A stretch of 64,000 bases of DNA, taken from Pseudomonadota bacterium. Its GTDB lineage: Bacteria; Pseudomonadota; Gammaproteobacteria; Legionellales; Legionellaceae. The first letter of the stretch is position 1. Each line of letters begins with the position of its first letter. The stretch lies in NCBI GenBank assembly GCA_020051095.1, contig JAGVJN010000033.1:1-64000 (forward strand), read 5' to 3'. Under the pieces are notes generated by a model, which had not been told where the DNA came from, ran no database searches, and was given only the letters and a program-made list of their open reading frames with translations. A program made the translations under genes and the position numbers. Positions 34,954-43,946 of this stretch are shown piece after piece.

Positions 34954-36948
34954 ATGGGTAAGGAAGCTAGAGCAAGGCAGATCAATCCACCAAATCCAAG
35001 ACGAAGTTTCTTCTACCGTATGCTCTACAATAAGCTTGCCTATAGCGAAGATGAGTTAAGATTTCGTTCTAAAATCTTAACCCTAAGAGAGGCATCTGGT
35101 CTTGATAAAAACTTATTAGAAACGAATGAACCTTGGTTCTCAGAAGATCCTGAGTTGGCTTTTGAAATCGACAATAATAACGCCTGGTTCTTAGAAACCA
35201 CCTATCGACCTCGAAGCCATATTACATTGGACAAATTCATTGCAAAATCACCGACCCCCAAAGTATCGTGGCAATCATTAATCGTTCTGAGGCGTAGAAT
35301 AGCTGATTTTTTGATAGACAGAAGTCAATCTCATCCCGAATACATGTTAAATGAACCCATCCATTTTTTTTACCTGGATTTAATGCAAATATTAGAACGC
35401 TTAGCGTTATCCAATGATGCTGACTATGTCGGCGCTCAGTTGCCGCGAATTAGTCATTATATCGTACAAGTTAGCAGCCTAATCCCTAACCATCATGGTG
35501 CGGATAAACTATTTATCGATGACTGCCGAATACATATCAATAACGTACTAAATAATGATATCGCAAAGGTAATCGACTCAACAAAACTTAACAATATTTT
35601 ATCTCAGACACAAACGGCTCTTCAGAGTTTAGGGCAAGACTATCACACCATTCTTCATTTCTCATACATGAGTAACAAGCCTTTAAGCGATCAACCTTAT
35701 TGGCATATCAATACGCAGAAAGTGAATGAGCATCCCTATTTCGAGCTGTTTCAAGATCATGAAAAGCCTGACAGCCAGCATCTTTTTCCGACATCCATTG
35801 GTCAAGATTGTCTATCAGAAAACGCATTACAAATCCTAGATAATAACGATTTTGCCGATAGAACCTATTACACGACAGCGCTACCGAAATGCCCGGACCT
35901 TCCTTTTCATCCCGATCTAACTGTTGAGCAAAAAGAATTGTATTTAAAAAACTTAAAACAATTGGAAGAGTTAGTGCATTTTAAACAGATGCTATTACAA
36001 GTACAAAAATTAATGGAGCAAACCGGTGAGTTATTCACAATTATGATGTTTCGACAGGAGTTATTAAATTTATTCGATCAAATCGATCAATACTTTATTC
36101 AAATGCATCAGTCAATGTCAAACCTCCTTGATGACAATGAAGCGCTCTACCATGAAAGTATTATTCAACGCCAAACACTTTCTTGGTGGAAGCACATTAC
36201 CTCCAATCGTCAGCTACTATTAGACTCCTATATCGCCAATCAAGAAAAGTTAAATCGTCATTCAATTAACAAAAACAGTTTAGATACACGACGTAAAAAA
36301 GTAACCGACTTACTGTCTGGCGCCGTAAACCAGCTGCGTTCGTTTGAGATGACACAAGATAATAAATTGCTGTATGCAAAACACGAAGTGAATCAATTGC
36401 TGAGCGCAATATATGATTGGCGCATAAATCAACATCAATTGATGAATTTGCCAATGCCTGAAAAACCAAAATTTTTGATAGCCCATCAACCAAATACAGT
36501 GATTATTACTGATGAGTCCCCCATCGATCATCCGATATTATTAGACGACTCTATCAAAGATAGCTCTGAGTTGTTAGATGAATTTAGCAATGAACATGAC
36601 GAGCCCATTTACGTCCAACCTCAACCCAGCGCCATCGCAGCAGAAAATGAAAATAGGTTATTTTTATTTCAACCAACAGCAGCAAATCGATTACCCATTA
36701 CTAACTCTCAAACACCCTTGTTAGCCGGAACAACTCCAAGTTCTGAAAATAATAGCCAAATGATTTTTGCGGGTGTCGCCATTGGTGGGCTGATATTTTT
36801 AGCACTTTTAATTGTGGTGTATTGCTATAAAAAAGCAAGCGTCCCTTCAAGAATTCAAGATTTTGAAGAAGAACAAGAAAAACAAGAAAAACAAGAAGAA
36901 CAAGAAGCTAAATTAACGTGGGGGTATGGAAGACGCCAAATAATATAA
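34954..36948 (+). CDS. 664-residue orphan with coiled coils and C-terminal membrane anchor
   Basis: No known domain is recognised. Long helical, Gln/Leu/Glu-rich stretches at about residues 325-480 suggest coiled coils. A single hydrophobic segment near residues 606-626 (FAGVAIGGLIFLALLIVVYCYKK) is followed by a cytosolic tail with repeated EKQEKQEEQE units. No signal peptide is present. AAAAAGGAAG upstream of the ATG is a good ribosome binding site. The architecture (soluble head, one C-terminal anchor, charged tail) resembles that of the 703-residue gene at 21403 and some Dot/Icm effectors; this is inference. Confidence 0.5.
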   Translation: MGKEARARQINPPNPRRSFFYRMLYNKLAYSEDELRFRSKILTLREASGLDKNLLETNEPWFSEDPELAFEIDNNNAWFLETTYRPRSHITLDKFIAKSPTPKVSWQSLIVLRRRIADFLIDRSQSHPEYMLNEPIHFFYLDLMQILERLALSNDADYVGAQLPRISHYIVQVSSLIPNHHGADKLFIDDCRIHINNVLNNDIAKVIDSTKLNNILSQTQTALQSLGQDYHTILHFSYMSNKPLSDQPYWHINTQKVNEHPYFELFQDHEKPDSQHLFPTSIGQDCLSENALQILDNNDFADRTYYTTALPKCPDLPFHPDLTVEQKELYLKNLKQLEELVHFKQMLLQVQKLMEQTGELFTIMMFRQELLNLFDQIDQYFIQMHQSMSNLLDDNEALYHESIIQRQTLSWWKHITSNRQLLLDSYIANQEKLNRHSINKNSLDTRRKKVTDLLSGAVNQLRSFEMTQDNKLLYAKHEVNQLLSAIYDWRINQHQLMNLPMPEKPKFLIAHQPNTVIITDESPIDHPILLDDSIKDSSELLDEFSNEHDEPIYVQPQPSAIAAENENRLFLFQPTAANRLPITNSQTPLLAGTTPSSENNSQMIFAGVAIGGLIFLALLIVVYCYKKASVPSRIQDFEEEQEKQEKQEEQEAKLTWGYGRRQII

Positions 36949-37345
36949 GATTCACCTGCCATTGCGAAACATAAAACAGGTATTATCTTTGAAATTGTAA
37001 AAATTATGGCAATATCTACAAAGACCTATGCCTTGTTAAGATATTTAGGATTTTTTTCATTGTGGATAACTTCGAGTGAAATTATTTATACACAATATCC
37101 GCCGTATAATCAAATTCTTACAAACCCCTTGAAAAATAAGGGCTGCCTAAAATAAATGCGATCCAGTCTTGATTGGGTTATCCCCATTTTCTGTGCATAA
37201 CCTTGTGGATTACCCTGTGAATTTACAATAAATTCAAGGCTTGTGAGGGTGTATCAAAACAATCCAATCCTACTGATTTTTAAATTGCGTCAATGTTAGT
37301 AAACACGTAAACTGATCTTTAATGTAAGCACGAAAGAGTATATAT
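36949..37345. other. AT-rich intergenic region with a cluster of DnaA boxes
   Basis: Three exact matches to TTATNCACA occur: 37061-37069 (reverse), 37086-37094 (forward) and 37192-37200 (reverse). Two single-mismatch sites lie at 37178-37186 and 37204-37212. The spacing between the first and last is 152 bp. The region is AT-rich with no gene. It may be a replication origin, a DnaA titration site or a DnaA-regulated promoter. dnaA, dnaN, mnmG or parAB are not visible nearby. Confidence 0.55.
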
Positions 37346-37771
37346 ATGATTAGTTGGCGAATTCTCGCTCCGTTGTTAACAGCCCTGGGTGCATTTCCTA
37401 TATTCGCATTTGTTTATATTGCACCAGCACCGAACGAACCGTTGTATATTTTTGGCTATTTGTATGTCAGCATCGTTATTGCCTTTATTGCTGGCATTGA
37501 TTGGATTATAGCCATTGAAGAACAGCAAGGCGCTTTCCTAATCTGGAGCATTGTACTATCCATGCTGCCATTAGCTATCATTGCCGAATTTATTTGCTTT
37601 CATTATGGCAGTCGAATTCTCTGGAGCCAATATTTACTTCTAATCTGGCTAAGCTTGTTTATTGACTGGCGATTTTTTAATAAATTGGGGGTTTCTTATT
37701 ATCTTAAATTTCGCCTAACTGGAACGATTGTGCTAAGCCTAGCCATTGCCTTGTGTCTACTAAATCCCTGA
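37346..37771 (+). CDS. DUF3429 membrane protein
   Basis: The 141-residue protein has four to five hydrophobic segments and the block YLYVSIVIAFIAGIDWIIA typical of the DUF3429 family. Its function is unknown. Its last 12 bases overlap the 3' end of the convergent tag gene. The DnaA-box cluster lies in its upstream region. Confidence 0.7.
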   Translation: MISWRILAPLLTALGAFPIFAFVYIAPAPNEPLYIFGYLYVSIVIAFIAGIDWIIAIEEQQGAFLIWSIVLSMLPLAIIAEFICFHYGSRILWSQYLLLIWLSLFIDWRFFNKLGVSYYLKFRLTGTIVLSLAIALCLLNP

Positions 37772-38329
37772 TGAAGGGCAAAGAAAACACGTTTGCAAAT
37801 GATCATTAACCAAACCTGTTGCTTGCATATAGGCATACAGAATCGTTGGCCCAACAAAGCTCATTCCTTTCTTTCTTAAATCGTTGGATAAAGCTATCGC
37901 TTCTGCTGAGGTTGTTTTAACATCTTTCATGGCTTTTGGACGATTGATGATTGGTTTTCCATCAACAAAATTCCAAAGAAATCGATCAAAAGAACCATAT
38001 TGTTGTTGAATGTCTAAAAAGACACGCGCATTTTTTCGCGCTGACCACACTTTGAGGCGATTACGAATAATACTGGCATTCGTTAATAGGGCTTCTAGTT
38101 CATCATCCGCCATCATCGCTACTCTATTTGGAATAAATTGATGAAACGCCTTTCGATAACCTTCTCGTCTTAGGAGTATAGTCTCCCAATTTAAACCTGC
38201 TTGAGCCCCCTCCAGTATTAACATTTCAAAAAGTTGGTTATCATCATGCAATGGCTTTCCCCACTCATTATCATGGTAACTTTCATAATGAGGTTTATTT
38301 TGACCAACCCAGTCACATCGATGCATCAT
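37760..38329 (-). CDS. tag: DNA-3-methyladenine glycosylase I
   Basis: The 189-residue enzyme removes 3-methyladenine from DNA. The N-terminal RCDWVGQNKPHYESYHDNEWG block contains the zinc-ligand Cys and His and the essential Trp/Glu residues; the matching C-terminal ligands are in NDHLQTCFLCP. EGAQAGLNW, the base-binding pocket, is present. It is convergent with the DUF3429 gene. The first or second ATG codon could be used. Confidence 0.94.
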   Translation of the reverse strand: MMHRCDWVGQNKPHYESYHDNEWGKPLHDDNQLFEMLILEGAQAGLNWETILLRREGYRKAFHQFIPNRVAMMADDELEALLTNASIIRNRLKVWSARKNARVFLDIQQQYGSFDRFLWNFVDGKPIINRPKAMKDVKTTSAEAIALSNDLRKKGMSFVGPTILYAYMQATGLVNDHLQTCFLCPSSGI

Positions 38330-38446
38330 AACGAATCCTTAAGAACCTTTTGAATCTGTAAAAATACACTATATTCCACCATTAACCTAGAATTTTGAAA
38401 GATCAAAGCTTATAATCATTCAATTTTATGAATATTAGGAATACAA

Positions 38447-39082
38447 ATGCTTGCTGATTATCAACGAGAATTTATTGAGCTATCTATCCAATATGATGTT
38501 TTGAAATTTGGATCGTTTACCCTTAAATCAGGACGGCAAAGCCCTTATTTTTTCAATGCAGGATTATTTAACGATGGCTATGCATTAAGCAGACTTGGCT
38601 CTTTCTATGCCCAAGCAATTCTAGATAATCAGTTTGATTTTGATCATATCTTTGGTCCTGCTTATAAGGGCATACCGCTAGCCTCAGCCACAGCAATAGC
38701 TTTAAGCGAAAAAGGAATCAATAAAACGTTAACATTCAATCGTAAAGAAGCGAAAGATCATGGTGAAGGTGGAAATTTAATAGGCGCGCCACTCAAGGGA
38801 AAAACGCTCGTTATTGATGATGTTATTACTGCAGGTACCGCATTTTACGAAGCAAAACAACAAATCGAGAGTCAAGGTGGTGAAGTAAGCTGTTCCATCA
38901 TTGCCTTAGACCGATGTGAGCGCGGAAAAGGCCAAACGTCAACACTGAAAGAAATTCAGCAGCAAGGTATTAAGGTGGCTTCGATTATTACCCTTAATCA
39001 TCTGATTGATTTTTTGAAACAAACCAATCAAATCAGTAATGTCAACGCCATGGAAGCGTATCGACGGGAATACGGTTGCTAG
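38447..39082 (+). CDS. pyrE: Orotate phosphoribosyltransferase
   Basis: The 211-residue enzyme makes orotidine monophosphate from orotate and PRPP. The PRPP-binding motif [11 protein letters not shown] is at about residues 124-134, and the flexible catalytic loop is [13 protein letters not shown]. The length is typical. It is monocistronic and convergent with the cytochrome bd operon, ending 17 bp before the cydX stop. Confidence 0.96.
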   Translation: MLADYQREFIELSIQYDVLKFGSFTLKSGRQSPYFFNAGLFNDGYALSRLGSFYAQAILDNQFDFDHIFGPAYKGIPLASATAIALSEKGINKTLTFNRKEAKDHGEGGNLIGAPLKGKTLVIDDVITAGTAFYEAKQQIESQGGEVSCSIIALDRCERGKGQTSTLKEIQQQGIKVASIITLNHLIDFLKQTNQISNVNAMEAYRREYGC

Positions 39083-39099
39083 AAACAGTCCTAAGGAGA

Positions 39100-39222
39100 T
39101 TAAATATCATCCTTGGGATGATTGCTTTTTCCATCACTTTCGCGCAGCTCAAGCCACATTGCGTTTAGAATTGCCAATGTGCATGCTAAACCCGTACCTA
39201 ATATCCAAGAAAAATACCACAT
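39100..39222 (-). CDS. cydX: Cytochrome bd oxidase small subunit CydX
   Basis: This is a 40-residue single-span membrane protein read from the minus strand 8 bp after cydB. It begins MWYFSWILGTGLACTLAIL, matching the MWYFAWILG signature of CydX, and has the conserved Glu shortly after the membrane segment (MWLELRE). CydX stabilises the haem-bearing CydAB complex. The sequence is decisive despite its short length. Confidence 0.9.
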   Translation of the reverse strand: MWYFSWILGTGLACTLAILNAMWLELRESDGKSNHPKDDI

Positions 39223-39230
39223 AATCTACC

Positions 39231-40370
39231 TCAATAAACGGAATCGGATGATTCTTCGATAATAGCTGCTGTCACTTTACCTGATAGAACTTTATATACC
39301 CAGGCTGTATATAGCAACACAATTGGCAAAAACACAACAGTTGCTACTAACATTATAAACAACGTCAATTGACTTGAACTACTATCCCAAACAGTCAGGC
39401 TGGCGCTTGCATCTAACGATGAAGGCAAAATAAAAGGAAACATGCTAACACCAACCGTTGCGATAATTGAAAATATAGCTAGCGATGAACAAAGGAATGC
39501 ATTTTTAGCATATCTATCAGCCAATGTAAGGACAAAAAGAGGCATCAACACACCAATTAGCGGAATTAACATCAGTACTGGCCACGTTTTATAATTAAAT
39601 AACCACGCGCCTTGGACAATGGCCACTTTTTTCATTAACGGGTTGGAAGGTCCGTCGTGTATCATTGGGTTGATAAAATCATATCCTGGAATTGCAAAAT
39701 ACACCCATATACCACCGAGAATAAACAGGAACGTCGTTATAATTGCAAAATATTTGGCTGCTATTATGGCTCTTTGCTGAATCGACGACTCTGTTTTAAT
39801 GTTTAAAAAACATGCTCCATGCATGACCAGCATAGAGACAGATAAAAGCCCACACAGTAATGCAAATGGGTTTAATAATTGAATAAACGTACCTTCATAG
39901 AAAACACGTAAATTATCGTCAATTGTAAATGGTACACCTTGAATGACATTACCAACCGCAACACCACATAACAAAGCTGGTACAAACCCGCCGATGAATA
40001 AAGCCCAATCCCAACAGTTACGCCAATGATGGGATGCCAGCTTTGATCGATATTTAAAGCCAACCGGGCGTAAAATTAATGCCAGTAGTAAACACAACAT
40101 AGCTAGATATAAGCCTGAGAAAGAAAGGGCATATAACATTGGCCAGGCAGCAAAAATAGCACCACCCCCCAGAATAAACCAAACCTGATTTCCTTCCCAA
40201 GTGGGGCCGATGCTATTAATGATAATGCGTCTTTCGATGTCACTTTTTCCTAAAAAAGGCAATAAACTTGCAACACCTAAATCAAACCCATCCATTATGG
40301 CAAAACCAATCAATAATATGCCTAATAACACCCACCAAATCACACGCAATGTTTCGTAATCAATTGGCAT
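39231..40370 (-). CDS. cydB: Cytochrome bd ubiquinol oxidase subunit II
   Basis: The 379-residue integral membrane protein has about eight or nine spans. The start DYETLRVIWWVLLGILLIGFAI and MDGFDLG are characteristic, as is GPTWEGNQVWFI. It forms the oxygen-reducing quinol oxidase with CydA. It lies 4 bp after cydA and 8 bp before cydX in one operon. Confidence 0.96.
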   Translation of the reverse strand: MPIDYETLRVIWWVLLGILLIGFAIMDGFDLGVASLLPFLGKSDIERRIIINSIGPTWEGNQVWFILGGGAIFAAWPMLYALSFSGLYLAMLCLLLALILRPVGFKYRSKLASHHWRNCWDWALFIGGFVPALLCGVAVGNVIQGVPFTIDDNLRVFYEGTFIQLLNPFALLCGLLSVSMLVMHGACFLNIKTESSIQQRAIIAAKYFAIITTFLFILGGIWVYFAIPGYDFINPMIHDGPSNPLMKKVAIVQGAWLFNYKTWPVLMLIPLIGVLMPLFVLTLADRYAKNAFLCSSLAIFSIIATVGVSMFPFILPSSLDASASLTVWDSSSSQLTLFIMLVATVVFLPIVLLYTAWVYKVLSGKVTAAIIEESSDSVY

Positions 40371-40374
40371 TTGA

Positions 40375-41916
40375 TTATCCCCTCTTAACCGAATCGATGC
40401 CTTCTGGCCCCAGGCGAATATACTTAACCATCAAATAAACTTCAACCACCGCTAAAATGCTATAAAAAAACACAAACCCTAACAACGATGTTATAACTTG
40501 AGCGTTAGATAATGTGGAAGTTCCCAAAAAGGTTGGAAGCACACCTTGAACAACCCATGGCTGGCGGCCGTACTCTGCTACTACCCAACCCAATTCTGCA
40601 GCAATCCATGGCAAGGGAAGCGAAAAAAAGGCGATATACCAAAACCATTTTGAAAGGTGCAACGTGTGTCGTATCGATAAATAAAAACCCGTAGCAAATA
40701 ACAATATAAAAAAGAACCCACAGGCAACCATGATGCGGAAAGAGAAAAACAAAGGAGCTATATGCGGCTCTAGATCGTTCGCTGCCATATTGATTTGCTC
40801 ATCCGTCGCATCGGTTACTTTCTCTGTGTATTTTTTTAATAACAATCCATAGCCTAAAAAAGGCTCCACTTGCCTAAATTGTTCAACCACCGCCGAATTA
40901 TCAGGATCTTTTTTAAGTTGCTCTAATAGGCCATAGGCAATCATCCCTTTTTTAATATTTGTACGACCTTCGTCAATCAATTCATCAATGCCTTCCAATG
41001 GGGTGGAAAAGGATCGGGTGGCAATGATGCCAAGCACATAAGGCACTTCGATAGCATACTTGGTTGTTTTCGTTTTCTCATCAGGGATGCCAAACAGTGT
41101 TAAACCAGCTGGTGCTTTCTCCGTATGCCACATCGCTTCCATAGCGGCCAACTTCATTTTTTGGTTATTGTTAGCGACATAACCACTTTCATCCCCGAGA
41201 ACAACAACTGACAATGCCGAAGCCAAGCCAAAGGTAACAGCAACGGTCATTGATCGTTTAGCCATTTCAAAATTTCTACCGCGTAACATAAAATAAGCGC
41301 TGATTGCCAAGACAAATATCGCCCCAGTAACATAGCCAGCACTGATTGTGTGAACAAACTTTGCCTGACCAACAGGATTAAACATGACATCATAAAAGGA
41401 GGAAACCTCCATACGCATGGTTTTGAAATCAAAAAAAGCGCCGACAGGGTTTTGCATCCATCCATTAGCAATTAAAATCCATAAAGCAGATAAATTAGTT
41501 CCCAACGCTAAAAGCCAAGTACACGTTAAATGTTGAAGTTTTGTTAAGCGTTCCCATCCAAAGAAAAATAATCCAACAAACGTAGCTTCAAGAAAAAAGG
41601 CCATCAAACCTTCGATGGCTAATGGTGCACCAAAGACATCTCCAACATAATGAGAATAATAGGCCCAGTTTGTACCGAACTGAAATTCCATCGTTAAACC
41701 AGTAGCCACACCGAGTACAAAATTAATACCAAATAAAACACCCCAATACTTGACCATTTTTCGCCATATAGAGCGTCCTGTCATGACATAGACTGTTTCC
41801 ATAATCGCTATCATAACGGACAAGCCAAGCGTTAATGGAACAAACAAAAAGTGATACAAAGCCGTTATTGCAAATTGTAAACGGGATAAATCAACGACTG
41901 ATTCAGCTGGAATCAT
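40375..41916 (-). CDS. cydA: Cytochrome bd ubiquinol oxidase subunit I
   Basis: The 513-residue haem-carrying subunit reduces oxygen at low tension. The haem-ligand His is in LYHFLFVPLTLG near residue 20. The E99/E107-type region falls in EGLMAFFLEATFVGLFFFGW, and the GRQPWVVQGVLPT block is near residue 440. It starts the cydABX operon. A short cydP-like frame precedes it. Confidence 0.96.
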   Translation of the reverse strand: MIPAESVVDLSRLQFAITALYHFLFVPLTLGLSVMIAIMETVYVMTGRSIWRKMVKYWGVLFGINFVLGVATGLTMEFQFGTNWAYYSHYVGDVFGAPLAIEGLMAFFLEATFVGLFFFGWERLTKLQHLTCTWLLALGTNLSALWILIANGWMQNPVGAFFDFKTMRMEVSSFYDVMFNPVGQAKFVHTISAGYVTGAIFVLAISAYFMLRGRNFEMAKRSMTVAVTFGLASALSVVVLGDESGYVANNNQKMKLAAMEAMWHTEKAPAGLTLFGIPDEKTKTTKYAIEVPYVLGIIATRSFSTPLEGIDELIDEGRTNIKKGMIAYGLLEQLKKDPDNSAVVEQFRQVEPFLGYGLLLKKYTEKVTDATDEQINMAANDLEPHIAPLFFSFRIMVACGFFFILLFATGFYLSIRHTLHLSKWFWYIAFFSLPLPWIAAELGWVVAEYGRQPWVVQGVLPTFLGTSTLSNAQVITSLLGFVFFYSILAVVEVYLMVKYIRLGPEGIDSVKRG

Positions 41917-41949
41917 AATGGTTACCTATAAGTCTAAATTAACATAAAA

Positions 41950-42115
41950 TTACGATCTTTTTGTCGATAGCATATTGTCATCGGTCGTACCGATTGAATA
42001 GAGATGCTGACCTAAATCAATAGTTGGCCTAGGGCCTCTAAAGCAAATAAACCAAAGCAAAAACAAAAGCAGCAATTTGATCAACAATGTGATTTTAATA
42101 TCCCGACTTAACATA
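41950..42115 (-). pseudogene. cydP: Frameshifted cydP-like small membrane ORF
   Basis: From ATG 42115 the frame encodes MLSRDIKITLLIKLLLLFF and stops after about 25 residues. Removing one base in the run of six A on the plus strand (42059-42064) restores a 54-residue protein: one membrane span followed by FRGPRPTIDLGQHL, which resembles the CydP small protein found ahead of cydA in other gammaproteobacteria. It could be a true pseudogene, a slippage-dependent gene or a sequencing error. Confidence 0.45.
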
Positions 42116-43183
42116 TTAATAAGCCGCTATGTCGATTGTTTTCATCTGGCTCTCAATTTGCTTGTCACCTCTTTTCACTGTCACTGTTACCTTGTCACCA
42201 ACAGGAATACCGCTAAGAAAATTGTATAGTTGATCATAATTATTCACTGTATGTCCATTCACAGCAACAATAATATCACCGAGAACAATTCGACCCAGTC
42301 GATCACGATAGGTCCCTCTGAGACCCTGGCTTTCAGCTGGGGTCCCCGGAAGGACTGATGCGACGAGCACGCCCTTTTCAACACCGAGCTGTTGGGCAAT
42401 TTTAGGTTCAACCCGTTGGATGCCAATACCAGCTAGCACGACCCGCCCATGCTTAATAATCTGAGTAACGATTCGTTCAATGTCATCTGAGGGTATACAA
42501 AAACCAACACCAGCAGACGAGCCGGAACTTGAATAAATTACGGTGTTTAAACCAATTAGTCGTCCTTGAGTATCCAATAGAGGTCCACCGGAATTACCTG
42601 GATTTATGGCTGCGTCAGTTTGCACCATGTCTCGAATTGTATTCCCTGCAATGCCTTTAATTTGACGGCCTAAAGCAGAAATAACACCGGTTGTCAGACT
42701 GTGATCCAATCCGAAGGGGTTTCCAATAGCTATCACTTTTTGACCAACTAAAAGGTCTTCAGATTTAGCCAATTTAAACGGTTCAAAGCCCTTTAGAGAC
42801 TCAATCGCTTTTTTTGATTTGAGTTTCAAAACAGCTAAATCTTTTCTTGGTTCTGTACCAATTACTTCGACAGGATAAGTCATTTTACCAATAGTGACGG
42901 CAATATCTTGGGCATTATTAATCACATGAAAATTGGTGACGATATGCCCTTCATCATCCCAGATAATTCCTGATCCTGCGCCAGCACTAACATGCATCAT
43001 TTCGTATGAATGGTTCACCACCCTGGCTAGACGATGGACAAAAACTACTTTTGGGGCATTTTTTTGGAAGATAGATACGGTTGTTCGTTCTTCTGGTAAT
43101 AGATTTTCAATTGCTTCAGCCCAAATGAAAGAAAAGTTAGTGACACATAAAACGAAACCTAACATTCTAAAAAGCTTGATCAT
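42116..43183 (-). CDS. DegS/HtrA-type periplasmic serine protease
   Basis: This is a 355-residue trypsin-like protease with one PDZ domain. An N-terminal hydrophobic signal or anchor (about 4-22) is followed by the catalytic triad: His in VTNFHVI, Asp in RKDLAVL and Ser in NPGNSGGPL. A single PDZ (about 260-350) distinguishes it from DegP (two PDZ) and suggests a DegS/AlgW-like envelope stress sensor. It overlaps the downstream end of its upstream partner by 4 bp. Confidence 0.88.
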   Translation of the reverse strand: MIKLFRMLGFVLCVTNFSFIWAEAIENLLPEERTTVSIFQKNAPKVVFVHRLARVVNHSYEMMHVSAGAGSGIIWDDEGHIVTNFHVINNAQDIAVTIGKMTYPVEVIGTEPRKDLAVLKLKSKKAIESLKGFEPFKLAKSEDLLVGQKVIAIGNPFGLDHSLTTGVISALGRQIKGIAGNTIRDMVQTDAAINPGNSGGPLLDTQGRLIGLNTVIYSSSGSSAGVGFCIPSDDIERIVTQIIKHGRVVLAGIGIQRVEPKIAQQLGVEKGVLVASVLPGTPAESQGLRGTYRDRLGRIVLGDIIVAVNGHTVNNYDQLYNFLSGIPVGDKVTVTVKRGDKQIESQMKTIDIAAY

Positions 43184-43512
43184 AACGACTCTTCATCCTC
43201 ATCAAAATCCATACTAATAGAACCCGACAGACGCCGACGTATGGTTTGCCTTTTAAGAAGTTTCTCAATAACAGCAGGATGAAAGTCAGTGATGGTCACG
43301 ATATTCTTTTTCATCAGTATATCAATCACATCTTCAATAACCCGGATAAAATTAAGGTCTGCACGAAGTATCTCAAGTGCATCATCACTGTATAACGAAT
43401 GGATGTAAGTCAATACTTCAGCTGAATCTTCTTTGACAGATTCAAACCCTGGCTGTTTCGTATGAGATAAGGCCATGATTTGGCCGTTTGGCGCCCGTTT
43501 AATATATAGCAA
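43180..43512 (-). CDS. Conserved hypothetical protein upstream of the HtrA-type protease
   Basis: The 110-residue cytosolic protein has the start LYIKRAPNGQIMALSH and an acidic C-terminus (DFDEDEES). It resembles a small conserved gammaproteobacterial family sometimes mislabelled as tryptophan synthase subunit beta-like. It has none of the residues of a PLP enzyme. The 4-bp overlap with the protease gene shows they are coupled. Function is unknown. Confidence 0.65.
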   Translation of the reverse strand: MLYIKRAPNGQIMALSHTKQPGFESVKEDSAEVLTYIHSLYSDDALEILRADLNFIRVIEDVIDILMKKNIVTITDFHPAVIEKLLKRQTIRRRLSGSISMDFDEDEESL

Positions 43513-43946
43513 ACCAATCCTCTCTTCTTTTTATCTAAGGAGCGACTTTATTATGCCCAAAGTATTTTATATTGTCTATAAACAAAATAGCACTTCAAAC
43601 CAAATAACTAGTGGATTTATATCATGTATCCGGCATACTTTAATAGATAGAAAACTATTCTCAGCTGTTGGACTAGATTGCCTCATAAAGACAGCAATGA
43701 CGATGGGTTAAAGGAAACTATCGAGTACGAAGAAATTTGTTATATGAACGTAATGTAAGCTATAGTTCGTATAGAACGAATTGATCTTTGAACTGGAGAA
43801 ATCCTTAAAAGCACCGTCATTGTGAGCTTTGCGAAGCAATCCAGTTCAATCTCTGAACAAAAAAACCGTGCTGGATTGATTCACTACGTTTGCATCGACG
43901 GATTTTTTAAAATTGTCCAATACAAAGCTAATGATATAATCAACCC
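43513..43946. other. Intergenic region with palindromic repeat
   Basis: The region carries promoters for both flanking genes and the imperfect palindromic repeat at 43814-43901. A 52-codon frame at 43553-43711 with AAGGAG upstream exists but lacks other support. Otherwise I see nothing specific. Confidence 0.5.
43814..43901. repeat. Imperfect palindromic repeat of the GTCATTG..GCAATCCAG type
   Basis: The left arm 43814-43844 (CCGTCATTGTGAG..GCAATCCAG) and right arm 43871-43901 (CTGGATTG..GACGG) are inverted with about two thirds identity, separated by 26 bp. The pattern matches the widespread family of intergenic palindromes that read CGTCATTGCGAGCG..AGCAATCCAG in intracellular gammaproteobacteria and rickettsiae. 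This copy is decayed. Confidence 0.65.

Noticed and set aside
43553-43711. Possible 52-residue ORF with AAGGAG upstream
   Set aside because: No recognisable motif, and only 40 bp separate it from a divergent gene. Coding character is weak, so it is left as non-coding.
43744-43900. Possible tRNA or small RNA in the gap before gloB
   Set aside because: The pairing is explained by the palindromic repeat; no cloverleaf or anticodon arm can be drawn.
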